64,000 nucleotides of DNA from DASPNH01 sp035626675 (GTDB taxonomy: Bacteria > Desulfobacterota > Binatia > UBA1149 > CAITLU01), in NCBI GenBank assembly GCA_035626675.1, contig DASPNH010000101.1:1-64000 (forward strand), in the 5' to 3' direction. The notes under the pieces are model-generated. The model did no database searches, was not told the origin of the DNA, and saw nothing but the letters and a program-made list of their open reading frames with translations. Below, piece after piece: positions 1-7,569 of this stretch (positions within the stretch are counted from its first letter, which is position 1; each line of letters opens with the position of its first letter). The translations under genes and the position numbers were made by a program.

Positions 1-1231
1 CGGCGAAGGTGCGCAGGATGGCGCTCAGCTCGCCATCGATGCGCTGCATCGTCTTGCGGACGGTGCGCAGTCGGGCATCAATCTCATACGCATCTGCATC
101 TGCGAGATTCGCAGCCAGGCGGTCGAGCTTTTCGATGCGCCGATTCGGCACGGGTTTGAGGCCTTCGAAACCTTCGGCAGTACCGAAGCGTGCTTCGAAG
201 TAGCGGATGAACGCCTGCTCGCGACTGCCGGTCGGGTGGTGCGGCGGCGCTTCCGGACTGGGCGGATCGCAATACGGCCAGCTCGTTGCCTCGGCCGCGA
301 CGACTTCGGCGACGCGGCTTGCGGGCACGTCGGTGCCGCACATGCGAGAGGCGAGATCGCTGAGCATTCGCCACAGCTTTCGGCCGTCGCGCGAGACGTT
401 GATGGTCCAGCAGACGATGGGGTCGTCCGCATCGGCATCGATTTGGCCGGATTCGGAGGAAGGGCCGGGCCGGTTGCCGGCGGACGATGAAGCATCGCCG
501 CTTGCGCCGCACGACGCGCACGCATTTGGACCCCGCGTCTCGCCACCGGCGGCAGCGCTGCCCGCCCCGCACGACGCGCACGCATTTGGACCCCGCGTTT
601 CGCCACCGGCGGCAGCGCTGGCCGCCCCGCACGACGCGCACGCATTTGGACGTTCCTCGTCACCCGGTGCCCGGTCCCCACGCCGTTTTTCTTTGACCGC
701 TTCCGCCAGCTGCCGAGTCGTCGAGACCAGCGCGAACCGCAGCCAGCCTCCTTCGGTCTGCGGCGTCACGATGCCAACGAGCGATCGGAGATGCGTCCAC
801 TGGATCGCTCTGCTGGCGAATGCGCGCCGTAGCAGCGGCAGCTCCGCTAGCGCCGTGTAGATATGGACATCCTGTTTGACGGTGCGACCGGTGACGCCGA
901 GACGCTCGGAGGCGAAATCACGCAGACTACTGAAGCCGAGCCGGCGCCAATGCTCACGACGGACGAGCTCAGCGACGATCTGTGCCTGGACCAGACGGCA
1001 GTGCACCTCGAGAGCAGCTACTTCGCAGGCTTCGGCATCGGCCTTTTCCGCTTCGGCGCGAGGGCCGACAGGTGTGCTGCTGCGGCCGGTTCGGTCCAGC
1101 GCCGGCCGTGTTCCCGGTTCGCGATCGGCCCTCCATCCGCACCGATCGGCTGGAATCGAAACACCGACTACGGGGATGCGGTCGGACGGTTGAGCGAGGC
1201 CAGAATGGAGGATCCCGGCGGCCGTCGACAT
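1..1231 (-). CDS. large hypothetical protein, 5' part only (runs off the left edge)
   Basis: The frame is open from an ATG at 1231, the first ATG after an in-frame TAG at 1246-1244, to base 1, giving about 410 residues with no stop. The residues look like real protein: a helix-rich N-terminal part (REHWRRLGFSSLRDFASERL), three copies of a Gly/Ala-rich repeat each holding a CASC knuckle (about residues 195-240), then a segment with WTINVSRDGRKLWRML and a long helical stretch up to the edge. The 'GFSSLRDFASERLGVTGRTV' style resembles the N-terminal region of deltaproteobacterial HNH-endonuclease-type proteins. That is inference from memory, and the HNH part would lie outside the window. The two other reverse frames here encode Arg/Pro-rich shadows. 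No function can be assigned with confidence. Confidence 0.6.
   Translation of the reverse strand, partial: MSTAAGILHSGLAQPSDRIPVVGVSIPADRCGWRADREPGTRPALDRTGRSSTPVGPRAEAEKADAEACEVAALEVHCRLVQAQIVAELVRREHWRRLGFSSLRDFASERLGVTGRTVKQDVHIYTALAELPLLRRAFASRAIQWTHLRSLVGIVTPQTEGGWLRFALVSTTRQLAEAVKEKRRGDRAPGDEERPNACASCGAASAAAGGETRGPNACASCGAGSAAAGGETRGPNACASCGASGDASSSAGNRPGPSSESGQIDADADDPIVCWTINVSRDGRKLWRMLSDLASRMCGTDVPASRVAEVVAAEATSWPYCDPPSPEAPPHHPTGSREQAFIRYFEARFGTAEGFEGLKPVPNRRIEKLDRLAANLADADAYEIDARLRTVRKTMQRIDGELSAILRTFA
507..649. repeat. 60-bp tandem repeat, about 2.4 copies, inside the left-edge gene
   Basis: The block containing CCGCACGACGCGCACGCATT recurs at 507, 567 and 627, a 60-bp period. Read on the minus strand it encodes a 20-residue unit, PNACASCGA followed by a Gly/Ala-rich spacer, so copy-number change keeps the frame of the host gene. 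Each unit carries one CxxC pair. Confidence 0.85.
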
Positions 1232-1360
1232 GTAGCGAAAATACTACGAAGCGAGCCCAAAGAGCAAGAGCTGCCGCCGAGGTTTTTATGCTCTTTGCGT
1301 CATGTTCCGGCGCTTATGCCCTACTTGACACCTGCCCAAATCTCGCATAGAAATCGCTCC

Positions 1361-2242
1361 ATGACGTTCAAGGAATTTGAAGCCCGGTTCCCCACCGAAG
1401 AAGCCTGCCGCGACCATCTGACGGCCATGCGCTGGCCCGAGGGCGTCACCTGCCCTCGCTGCGGCAACGCTAAGGTCTACAAGTCGAAGACTGCCCACCG
1501 CTGGACGTGCAAAGCCTGCAACCCCAACGGCTACCGCTTCTCCGTCCTGACCGGGACGATCTTCGAGAACACGAACATCAAGCTTCGCATGTGGTTCCAG
1601 ACGATCTTCATCGTCTCGCAGAGCAAGAAGGGAATCAGCGCGCTCCAAGTCCACCGGATGCTGGGAACCGGCAGTTACCGCACCGCTTGGTACATGTGCC
1701 ACCGCATCCGTGCCGCCACGAAGGACGGTATATTCTCCCGCCTGACCGGACAGGTTGAGGTCGACGAGACGTACGTGGGCGGCAAGGACAAGAACTGCCA
1801 CGCCAACAAGAAGAAGGGCCGCGACGGTCGAGGAGGCAAGGTCGCGGTGATCGGCGCTACTGCTCGCAAGGGCAACGTGGTGGCGGAGGTCATCGAGAAC
1901 ACCGAAATGCGGACGATGGAGAAGTTCGTTCAGCGCACTGTCAGCGAGAAGGTTTCGCTGCTGAGCACCGACGAGCACCCGAACTACCGTCGCATGCGCG
2001 TGCTGGGCTACCGGCACCGCACCGTGAACCACAGCTACGGCGAGTACAGCAAGAACACCGTCCACGGCGTCGTGCACACGGCCAACCTGGATTCGTTCTG
2101 GTCGCAGTTGAAGCGCGGCATCGTGGGAATCTTCCACAAGGTCAGCAAGGACTATCTGCCGCTCTACCTGAACGAGTTCTCGTTCAAGTATAACCACCGC
2201 AATGATAGGCAGATTTTCGATGCCATCCTTGCAGGATGCTGA
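1361..2242 (+). CDS. IS1595-family (ISXO2-like) transposase
   Basis: The 293-residue protein has the two-domain layout of ISXO2-like transposases. A zinc ribbon lies at about residues 31-53 (CPRCG then CKAC). It is followed by the DDE-type domain with VEVDETYVGGK (Asp near 134), a central STDEHPNYRR, and a C-terminal SFKYNHRND. The start was set at the ATG at 1361 (MTFKEFEARFPTEEACRDHL), which matches the usual family N-terminus. The frame stays open back to 863, but that stretch lies antisense to the left-edge gene and does not read like protein. The gene looks intact. I did not find convincing terminal inverted repeats or a target duplication, so element limits are unknown. Confidence 0.93.
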   Translation: MTFKEFEARFPTEEACRDHLTAMRWPEGVTCPRCGNAKVYKSKTAHRWTCKACNPNGYRFSVLTGTIFENTNIKLRMWFQTIFIVSQSKKGISALQVHRMLGTGSYRTAWYMCHRIRAATKDGIFSRLTGQVEVDETYVGGKDKNCHANKKKGRDGRGGKVAVIGATARKGNVVAEVIENTEMRTMEKFVQRTVSEKVSLLSTDEHPNYRRMRVLGYRHRTVNHSYGEYSKNTVHGVVHTANLDSFWSQLKRGIVGIFHKVSKDYLPLYLNEFSFKYNHRNDRQIFDAILAGC

Positions 2243-2414
2243 GAACGCGGCCGTGGCGCGAAAGCCGACCAAAAAGAAAAAGCTCCGCGTTCCAGCAACT
2301 AAGGCTAAACCTCCCGAGCCGAAGCGGCCCAAAGCAGGGCCGCTCTCGCTATACCCGCTCACGTTCGATGAGGCACTAGGGGCGATCATTCGGTGTCCAA
2401 AGAAGAAGGGTTGA
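2202..2414 (+). CDS. small Lys/Pro-rich ORF overlapping the transposase 3' end
   Basis: This 70-residue frame overlaps the last 41 bases of the transposase gene; a start at the ATG at 2220 is also possible. It has a basic linker (KPTKKKKLRVPATKAKPPEP) and ends in a compact segment, LSLYPLTFDEALGAII. From memory, small proteins of this kind (basic tail plus an L-P-L-x-F-x-E-A-L motif) often follow ISXO2-like transposases, so it may be an accessory ORF of the element. Its 3' end overlaps the convergent gene by 29 bases. Function unknown. Confidence 0.5.
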   Translation: MIGRFSMPSLQDAENAAVARKPTKKKKLRVPATKAKPPEPKRPKAGPLSLYPLTFDEALGAIIRCPKKKG

Positions 2415-3060
2415 ACGTCGGGTCAGGCATGCCGATCCAGATGTAGAGGCGTTGCATGTCGACGGCTAGATTCACGGGCTCGCAATCCCCCTTTACGACC
2501 TGCAATCGTTCATCCTTCAGCAATGCGACCGTTTCATCGACGGCAGTGCAATCGTTCAGCCCACCAGAAACCTTAATCCCGCTAAAATCCGGCAAGCCGT
2601 GGGCGCGATACGGTTTCCAGCCGAGTCCATCAAAGACGTCCCATAGCTGCGCAATGAGTGTTTCGGACTCTGACAGGCTACCTCCGATCTCCACGTGATC
2701 TGGCCGCGGCAGAAGCGCCAGCCGCGATTTCAGTTTTGCTATCGCGTCCGCGCTCAAGGTTCGCGGTCGCGCGATCCGCGCGAACGCCGCCTCTAGTTCC
2801 GCGAGGCGCTTGCTAGCTGGACGATTGCGTTCGCTCGTCAACTGCTCTTGGTAATCATCCGCGCGGTCCTTCTCGAACTTCCACGCCTGAAAGAACGCGA
2901 CGAGCACGAGCGGTACAAGCAACGCAGCGAATACCTTTCGCGGCAACTCCCAGCCGAAAATCAGAGCGATCACGAGCAGCACCACGTCGATCGCGCCGAC
3001 CACGCCAAAGAAATTCGAACTAACGGCCTTCGAGAAGGCCAGAACCTCGGAGAACAGCAT
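2386..3060 (-). CDS. hypothetical protein with two N-terminal membrane helices
   Basis: The protein has 224 residues. Two hydrophobic helices lie near the N-terminus (VVGAIDVVLLVIALIFGW and VFAALLVPLVLVAFFQAW). A charged helical, probably coiled-coil stretch follows (EKDRADDYQEQL through LAELEAAFARI), then a soluble domain of about 120 residues with no family I recognise. The topology suggests a membrane-anchored protein with a cytoplasmic C-terminal domain. It converges on the insertion-sequence small ORF, overlapping its 3' end. It may belong to the same accessory patch as its neighbours. Function not assigned. Confidence 0.75.
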   Translation of the reverse strand: MLFSEVLAFSKAVSSNFFGVVGAIDVVLLVIALIFGWELPRKVFAALLVPLVLVAFFQAWKFEKDRADDYQEQLTSERNRPASKRLAELEAAFARIARPRTLSADAIAKLKSRLALLPRPDHVEIGGSLSESETLIAQLWDVFDGLGWKPYRAHGLPDFSGIKVSGGLNDCTAVDETVALLKDERLQVVKGDCEPVNLAVDMQRLYIWIGMPDPTFNPSSLDTE

Positions 3061-3166
3061 GCCGACTCACCTCTACATGTGGTGGCCGCAGCCTGCCCCC
3101 TTATCGCGCCGTGGTCAAGTCCGGCATAATCGCCCATGTTCCCGATAGTTGAAGCAACTTTCGGCC

Positions 3167-3328
3167 ATGTCGACACCCGTACCGGATCCGTCGCAAATCC
3201 AGGAGAAGAACTTCCGCGCCGCCGCGGCGCGCATCGCGACGAACGCGCGTACCTCGAAGGCGCGACCCGGCACGGCTAAGCCCCAAGCCCGCCGCTACCG
3301 GACCGGCTACCGTTCCGCGGACCAGTGA
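3167..3328 (+). CDS. possible small basic protein, 53 aa
   Basis: An ATG at 3167 opens a 53-codon frame ending at TGA 3326-3328. The product is basic and Ala/Arg-rich (NFRAAAARIATNARTSKARP). No clear Shine-Dalgarno precedes it. It lies in the 304-base gap between the membrane protein and the cupin gene and is the only plausible coding content there. It could equally be chance in GC-rich DNA. Confidence 0.3.
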   Translation: MSTPVPDPSQIQEKNFRAAAARIATNARTSKARPGTAKPQARRYRTGYRSADQ

Positions 3329-3364
3329 CCCCAGCCCTCTTCGCAGAACAACCAGAGGCCGGCT

Positions 3365-3712
3365 TTACGCGCCTCGCGCGCCGAAATGCAGCGCCAGCCA
3401 CACCGTCTCGCGCCCCGGCTCCGTCCACTCCACGCGATGCCGACAATGCGCTGCTATGCGCAACGAATCGCCGGGCACCAGCTCGACCACGCATGCAGGC
3501 TGCTCGAACCGCAAGCGCGCGCGTCCCGACAGCAAGAGTACCCATTCCTCGCGCTCCTGGTCGTACCACTGTCCGGGCTCGCTCGTGTGTCCGAAGGATA
3601 CGATGCGCTCGAGCAGGAAAGCGTCGGTCTCGACGAGACGGTCGAACAGCTCCTGCGACGGCGGCGATGGGAGTGCTCGCAGCAGATTGGTTACCAGCAC
3701 GCTCATGCCCAT
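3365..3712 (-). CDS. cupin-domain protein
   Basis: The protein has 115 residues with the beta-barrel pattern of small cupins: a first motif around FGHTSEPGQWYDQEREEWVL, a Gly turn (LLSGRARLRFE), and a second motif around LVPGDSLRIAAHCRHRVEWT. Likely metal-binding residues are the His, Glu and later His of these motifs. The length suits a single-domain cupin. The ligand is unknown; candidates are sugar or amino-acid-derived small molecules. A second ATG at 3706 would shorten it by two residues. It lies 10 bases downstream of the phosphotransferase gene on the same strand and is probably co-transcribed with it. Confidence 0.85.
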   Translation of the reverse strand: MGMSVLVTNLLRALPSPPSQELFDRLVETDAFLLERIVSFGHTSEPGQWYDQEREEWVLLLSGRARLRFEQPACVVELVPGDSLRIAAHCRHRVEWTEPGRETVWLALHFGARGA

Positions 3713-3722
3713 GGCCGCCGCA

Positions 3723-4802
3723 TCAGGCAGGCGGGGGAAAGCCTCCGACCTTGGCGAGAAACTGCGTGCAGATGTTGTTCTGCTCCGTCCAGCCCGGCAC
3801 CAGCACGCCCTGCTTTTCCATGCGCTGAATGATGCGAATGAAGATCACGCAGAAACGAAGCCCTGCCCAGACCTGGTAGTAGTGCAGATCGTGCAGACGC
3901 CGGCCGCCGAGTGACTCATAAAGCGCAACGGTCTCGGCCTCGCCGGGAAATCCGGGAAGGGGTGGGGCGCCAACACCCTCGCTGAGAAACCGGTTCAGAT
4001 ACAGGAACCACGCAACGTCGACTTCGGGCGGACCCAGGGTTGCCATCTCCCAGTCCAGCACGGCCACCGGCGCGAAATCTCGCACCATGATGTTGGAGGG
4101 CCGCGCATCTCCCCAATTCAGCACGACGACGTCGCGACCTGGTGGGCAGCGCGACTGCAGGTAATCGAATGCGGCCTCGACGGTCGGCTGCGGGCGGCCC
4201 TTTGCCGCCCAGGCCAGAAAGTCCCGGTAGTATCCGAGCTGCTGCTCGAAGCCGGATCGGCCAAACTGCGGCCGATCCAGGAACTCGAAACCGGCGCTCT
4301 TCCAGTCGATGGCATGCAGGCGTTGCAGGATGCCGATCTCCGCCTCGTAAAGAGCACGCTGCTGCTCGGCGGTCGCCTCGGCCAGAAAGCCCATGACGGT
4401 ATAGGGTGGATTGTCGCTCGGCGCCTCGCCCTCCACGCGTTCCATGACGTAGAACGGCGCTCCCAGGACCGACTCGTCCGGTTCCCACCACCGCACTCGC
4501 GGCACCGGCACGTCGCTGACGGAACCGACGATCTGCATGCAGCGAAACTGGGCGTACAGGTCGTATTCGGGAAAGACGGGATGGTCGGTGGGACGCGTGC
4601 GCAGCACGAAGCGTTGTGCGCATGTCGAGCCGTTCTGCCGCCACTCGGCATCGACGAGCATGGTCTCGCTCGAGAAGCCGGTGGTCCCGGGCGCGGCGAT
4701 CTCGCCGACTCGCACGTCGCTGGCGTCTTCGAGCTTTGCGGCCAGCCACGCCTGCAGGCGACTGCGAATCTGCGCGACGTCGTACTGTCCCTGTGCCGGC
4801 AT
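3723..4802 (-). CDS. phosphotransferase family protein (APH/ACAD10-like kinase fold)
   Basis: The 359 residues carry the APH-type kinase core: an N-lobe (TGFSSETMLVDAEW), a catalytic loop NWGDARPSNIMV (about residues 220-231) and a DxD-like metal motif in VLDWEMATLGPPEVDVAWFL. This family transfers phosphate from ATP to small hydroxylated substrates. In bacteria with many acyl-CoA genes, members resembling the N-terminal half of human ACAD10 may act on hydroxyacyl-CoA, and the acyl-CoA genes elsewhere in this window fit that reading. It is unlikely to be a drug-resistance enzyme, though the substrate cannot be read from sequence. Confidence 0.85.
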   Translation of the reverse strand: MPAQGQYDVAQIRSRLQAWLAAKLEDASDVRVGEIAAPGTTGFSSETMLVDAEWRQNGSTCAQRFVLRTRPTDHPVFPEYDLYAQFRCMQIVGSVSDVPVPRVRWWEPDESVLGAPFYVMERVEGEAPSDNPPYTVMGFLAEATAEQQRALYEAEIGILQRLHAIDWKSAGFEFLDRPQFGRSGFEQQLGYYRDFLAWAAKGRPQPTVEAAFDYLQSRCPPGRDVVVLNWGDARPSNIMVRDFAPVAVLDWEMATLGPPEVDVAWFLYLNRFLSEGVGAPPLPGFPGEAETVALYESLGGRRLHDLHYYQVWAGLRFCVIFIRIIQRMEKQGVLVPGWTEQNNICTQFLAKVGGFPPPA

Positions 4803-5099
4803 GAGCGGCTCTTAGGACTGGCGTAATCCTGCCGCAAGGCGCGCGGCTGTCACCGACACCCAGTAGCCTCGGTGCACGCTGGCGGAGCGCGAGCGACAGC
4901 CGCGGTGCACGCTGGCGGACTGTGATCGACAGCGCCTGTGTACGCTGGCGGACACATGCCGTTTCTTTTGCATGGCCTAAACCGGCGCCCGGCTTCTGTA
5001 GAATTCTTAAGACTTTTGCCCCGTGACAGCGCCACGCCTCCCGTGGGATCATGCCGCCGTCGCAGCATGCGAACATCGGCAATGGGAGGTTCGGAAGTC
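4803..5099. other. intergenic region with a 33-bp tandem repeat
   Basis: This spans the divergent gap between the phosphotransferase start and the gene at 5100. The first half holds the 33-bp repeats listed separately. The second half is less GC-rich (around AGAATTCTTAAGACTTTTGC) and probably contains the promoter of the forward gene. No well-spaced -35/-10 pair was found. A purine-rich GGGAGGTTCGGAAGTC precedes the ATG at 5100. Confidence 0.6.
4872..4953. repeat. 33-bp tandem repeat, 2.5 copies
   Basis: The core GTGCACGCTGGCGGA recurs at 4872, 4905 and 4938 (the last as GTGTACGCTGGCGGA), an exact 33-bp period, with the spacer partly conserved (GCGACAGC / TCGACAGC). The repeats are noncoding under the gene model used here. 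Confidence 0.85.
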
Positions 5100-5462
5100 A
5101 TGAACGCCTGCGAGGCCGTCGACACGTCGGCAGCCCTGGAAATCGATACGACGGCGGAGAACCGGTTGATGCTGGCCGTTCTGGAGGAGGCACTCGCCAC
5201 GTTTCGGCTCGGCGTGACATCGGACCGGCCTCTGCGTCGCAAGCGTTATTTCGAGGTCGCGCGCTGGTTCGCGAGCAGCGACAACGACTGGCTGTTCTCG
5301 TTCGAGAGCATCTGCACGAGCCTCGGCATGGATCCGGACTACCTTCGTGCCGGCCTGCGCCAGCTCGAGCGTGCGGCCTTCGATGCATGCAGTGGAGCAA
5401 CGCCCCAGGTGCCATGCGCCGCACGGATCGGCGGGCCGCGCGCCTACCGCGTGCGATCCTGA
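5100..5462 (+). CDS. hypothetical protein, 120 aa
   Basis: The ATG at 5100 was preferred over upstream starts because GGGAGGTTCGGAAGTC lies just before it and because the upstream extension crosses tandem repeats. The protein is soluble and mostly helical, with a core RYFEVARWFASSDNDWLFSF and ICTSLGMDPDYLRAGLRQLE. The last part resembles a helix-turn-helix-like helical pair, which hints at DNA or protein binding, but I recognise no named family. It converges with the Crp/Fnr regulator, 6 bases from its stop. Confidence 0.75.
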   Translation: MNACEAVDTSAALEIDTTAENRLMLAVLEEALATFRLGVTSDRPLRRKRYFEVARWFASSDNDWLFSFESICTSLGMDPDYLRAGLRQLERAAFDACSGATPQVPCAARIGGPRAYRVRS

Positions 5463-5468
5463 CGCCAG

Positions 5469-6164
5469 TCAGCCCGTGGTCGCGGCCGTGACGATGCGTC
5501 GCAGCCGCTCGATCTCGTGCAGCACGACGCGGCCATAGACGATGGTGACGATGCCGTCGCGCTCCCAGCTCTTGAGCTGTTTGCCGGCGCTCTCACGCGT
5601 CACTCCCGAGAGCCGTCCGAGTTCCTCCTGCGCGATCCGCACGGCAACGCCGTCGGGTCTCTGCTCGGTGCGTGTCGGGTCGTCGGCAAGCATCAGCAGC
5701 TTCTTGGCCATGCGAGCCGGCAGACTCAGGAATGACGCATCGGCGATGATGTCTTCGGCCGTGCGAATGCGCGCACTGAACAGCGCCAGCAGCCGCAGCG
5801 GCAGTTCCGGATCGCTGCCGCAAAGCTCCAGCAGATCGCGCCTGCGCAGCACCAGCAGCTCGCTGTCCTGCGCCGCAATGGCGTCGACGACCCGCGGCCC
5901 GTCATCGAACAGCCCGATCTCTCCGAACCAGCGCCCGGCCTCGGCGTAATCGAGCACCAGTTCCTTGCCGTCGGGTGCCGAGGCGCTGAAGCGAACCCGT
6001 CCGGCCAGAACACCGTAGAACGCTTCGGCCGCTGCGCCGCGAAGATAGACGGGCTCGCCGCGCTCGAATCGCCGCGATGCAAGAGAGCGTTGCAGGCGCT
6101 CGGTCGTGGTCGCCGCCAGGCCTCCGAAAACCGGGCTTGCCGAGATCAGCGCCTCGCGGTCCAT
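5469..6164 (-). CDS. Crp/Fnr-family transcriptional regulator
   Basis: The 231 residues form a cyclic-nucleotide-type beta-roll (about 10-125), a long dimerisation helix, and a C-terminal winged helix. The recognition region is QEELGRLSGVTRESAGKQLK (about 177-196), as in Crp/Fnr proteins. The phosphate-binding cassette position reads WFGEIGLFDDGPRVVDA, which keeps GE but lacks the exact Arg-x-Ser/Thr that binds cAMP in E. coli CRP, so the ligand may differ. No Fnr-type N-terminal cysteines are present. Target genes are unknown; its gene stands alone. Confidence 0.92.
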   Translation of the reverse strand: MDREALISASPVFGGLAATTTERLQRSLASRRFERGEPVYLRGAAAEAFYGVLAGRVRFSASAPDGKELVLDYAEAGRWFGEIGLFDDGPRVVDAIAAQDSELLVLRRRDLLELCGSDPELPLRLLALFSARIRTAEDIIADASFLSLPARMAKKLLMLADDPTRTEQRPDGVAVRIAQEELGRLSGVTRESAGKQLKSWERDGIVTIVYGRVVLHEIERLRRIVTAATTG

Positions 6165-6301
6165 GGCGCAGCTTAGGCAAAACGGGACGCGCCGCCGAGA
6201 GGAGGGAGCCTGGCGCGTGATCTTTTTCCGATGTCGCCGCCGACCGCGGCCAGGACGAGGACACGCAGCGAGGCCGCCGCCGCTGCCGCCAGGAGGAAAC
6301 C

Positions 6302-6338
6302 GCCGGCGGCCTCGCGCCTGAAGCGCGACGCCGCCGGC
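6302..6338. other. strong GC inverted repeat downstream of the protease gene
   Basis: GCCGGCGGC (6302-6310) pairs with GCCGCCGGC (6330-6338), and inside it CGCGC pairs with GCGCG around a short loop. It lies just past the 3' end of the reverse-strand protease gene and could stabilise or end that transcript. No clear U-tract follows on either strand, so I do not call it an intrinsic terminator. Confidence 0.55.
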
Positions 6339-6350
6339 AAGCTCGTTACG

Positions 6351-6420
6351 AGGCAGGCGCCGTTCCGAGCATCAGCTCGATTCCGAGGCAGGCGCCGTTC
6401 CGAGCATCAGCTCGATTCCG
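6351..6420. repeat. perfect 35-bp tandem duplication across the protease stop codon
   Basis: Bases 6351-6385 and 6386-6420 are identical. The duplication covers the end of the reverse-strand protease gene. In the present sequence the reading frame ends at TGA 6374-6372 in the distal copy. With a single copy it would instead end at TAA 6348-6346, three residues earlier in the protein. Confidence 0.95.
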
Positions 6421-7235
6421 AGCACCTCCTCGGCTCGCTCGACCTGCGGGGTCAGGCGCGTGATACCGATGACGCCAGCGTCGATGCCGTCCGAACCGAT
6501 GGTGCCGGTGTGGATTCCTACGGTGACCAGCACGCCCACGGCCCGGCCGTCGTCACTGATGACGCCGCTGCCCGAGTCTCCCGGCGCAGCGCCGCCGGTC
6601 GCGAAGACGTGATCTGGATCCGGCATCGAGACGGCCACGTGCGTGCGCGCCGGCAGGACGCTGCCGATCGCCAGGCCGTTGCCGAAATGATGCAGAACGA
6701 CGGGGCTGGCGGCGACGTCGTCGTTGACGGCCGTGGGACCGCCGAAATGGCACATCTGTGCACTGGCGGCCACGCCCGGATCCAGCAGGACCAGTGCGAA
6801 GTCCTTGGGGTCCTGCAGGATCGCGTACGTGAACTCGCCGATGCGGTTGCCGTCGGCGTCGCGCGCCTCGGGCCCTTCTCCTACCGCCCAAGATCGTTCG
6901 CCCACGTCGCCGCCGACAGGAGATTCGCCGAGGATGCAGTGGCCGGCGGTTCCCATGTAGGTGCCGCCGTCGTTGCCGGTGAACAGGAAGTTGAACGTGC
7001 ACTGGCCGGTGTCGCTTTGAACGATCGCACCGGGACGCACTCCGGGACACGAACCCGTGCCGATCGGCGCGGCCGCAGGCACGTCGATGAGGTGCACGGC
7101 CCTGCCGCCGAGTGTCCAGTTCAGCGACAGCAGCGGATCGAAAATTCGCAGCAGGCCAGCTGCAGCCGGCGAGACTGCTGCCAGCGATGCGGAAACAGCG
7201 ATGGCAAGAACGAGCTTGCGCGAATCGTTCTTCAT
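6372..7235 (-). CDS. secreted trypsin-like serine protease (S1 family)
   Basis: The protein has 287 residues. The start at 7235 (MKNDSRKLVLAIAVSASLAA) follows an AGGAGG at 7251-7246 and gives a clean signal peptide ending near AAAG; an upstream ATG at 7334 adds 33 implausible residues. The triad is visible: His in GTAGHC (near residue 98), Asp in DFALVLLD (near 145) and Ser in PGDSGSGV (near 220). It therefore acts outside the cytoplasm. Paired cysteines (around CPGVR and QCTF) may form disulfides. A 35-bp duplication has altered its last residues from ...TAPAS to ...TAPASESS. Substrate unknown. Confidence 0.93.
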   Translation of the reverse strand: MKNDSRKLVLAIAVSASLAAVSPAAAGLLRIFDPLLSLNWTLGGRAVHLIDVPAAAPIGTGSCPGVRPGAIVQSDTGQCTFNFLFTGNDGGTYMGTAGHCILGESPVGGDVGERSWAVGEGPEARDADGNRIGEFTYAILQDPKDFALVLLDPGVAASAQMCHFGGPTAVNDDVAASPVVLHHFGNGLAIGSVLPARTHVAVSMPDPDHVFATGGAAPGDSGSGVISDDGRAVGVLVTVGIHTGTIGSDGIDAGVIGITRLTPQVERAEEVLGIELMLGTAPASESS

Positions 7236-7569
7236 AGAATCGAACCTCCTTGAGGACGCGAGGATTCTCCCGAGTCCTTGTTCAGGTCGTTGCCGTGATG
7301 CGGCAGCGTGCACCCTGGCTCGGCCACGAATCAATTCGGTTTTTGTACGTGCGCAGGAGGATGAGAGGGGTCACACGCGACGATGAGGGACGAATCACAC
7401 GCAAAGGGATGGGCTGCGAGCGTGGAGTTGGCCGCCCGAGTGCGCGCAAATTCTGTCTTGTCGCAATCTCTTCTACGGTGGCCGTCACCTGCGCCTTGCG
7501 CAGCGGCGCGCATGCGATGCACGCGCGGCGGTGGCGGTTCGCCCCCGTTCCCGATAGTGGGCGCGAATC
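7236..7569. other. divergent intergenic region upstream of hisC
   Basis: This 334-base gap lies between the protease start and hisC and must hold both promoters. I see no confident -35/-10 pair, hairpin terminator or leader peptide with a codon run. The AGGAGG of the protease is at 7251-7246. Forward frames across the gap are Arg-rich and not protein-like. Confidence 0.5.

Larger units (their letters stand above)
1361..2414 (+). mobile_element. IS1595-type element, core region (ends not resolved)
   Basis: The limits given are only those of the transposase and its overlapping small ORF. The flanks (1232-1360 and 2415-2440) show no clear inverted repeats by eye. The true element is probably somewhat larger, or its ends have decayed. 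Confidence 0.45.

Noticed and set aside
25..681. Arg/Pro/Ala-rich minus-strand frames of 218 and 185 residues at the left edge
   Set aside because: A third minus-strand frame, open from 1231 to the edge, reads as real protein and uses the same DNA.
863..1360. N-terminal extension of the transposase frame
   Set aside because: The stretch is antisense to the left-edge gene, does not look like protein, and the family N-terminus begins at the ATG at 1361.
3723..4802. Aminoglycoside resistance enzyme
   Set aside because: The fold is shared, but the sequence fits ACAD10-like phosphotransferases and the context is not a resistance island.
4872..4953. CRISPR array
   Set aside because: Only 2.5 copies, the unit is continuous without unique spacers, and no cas gene is present.
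7236..7569. Leader peptide upstream of hisC similar to that of aroG
   Set aside because: No run of His, Phe, Tyr or Trp codons followed by a terminator hairpin was found.
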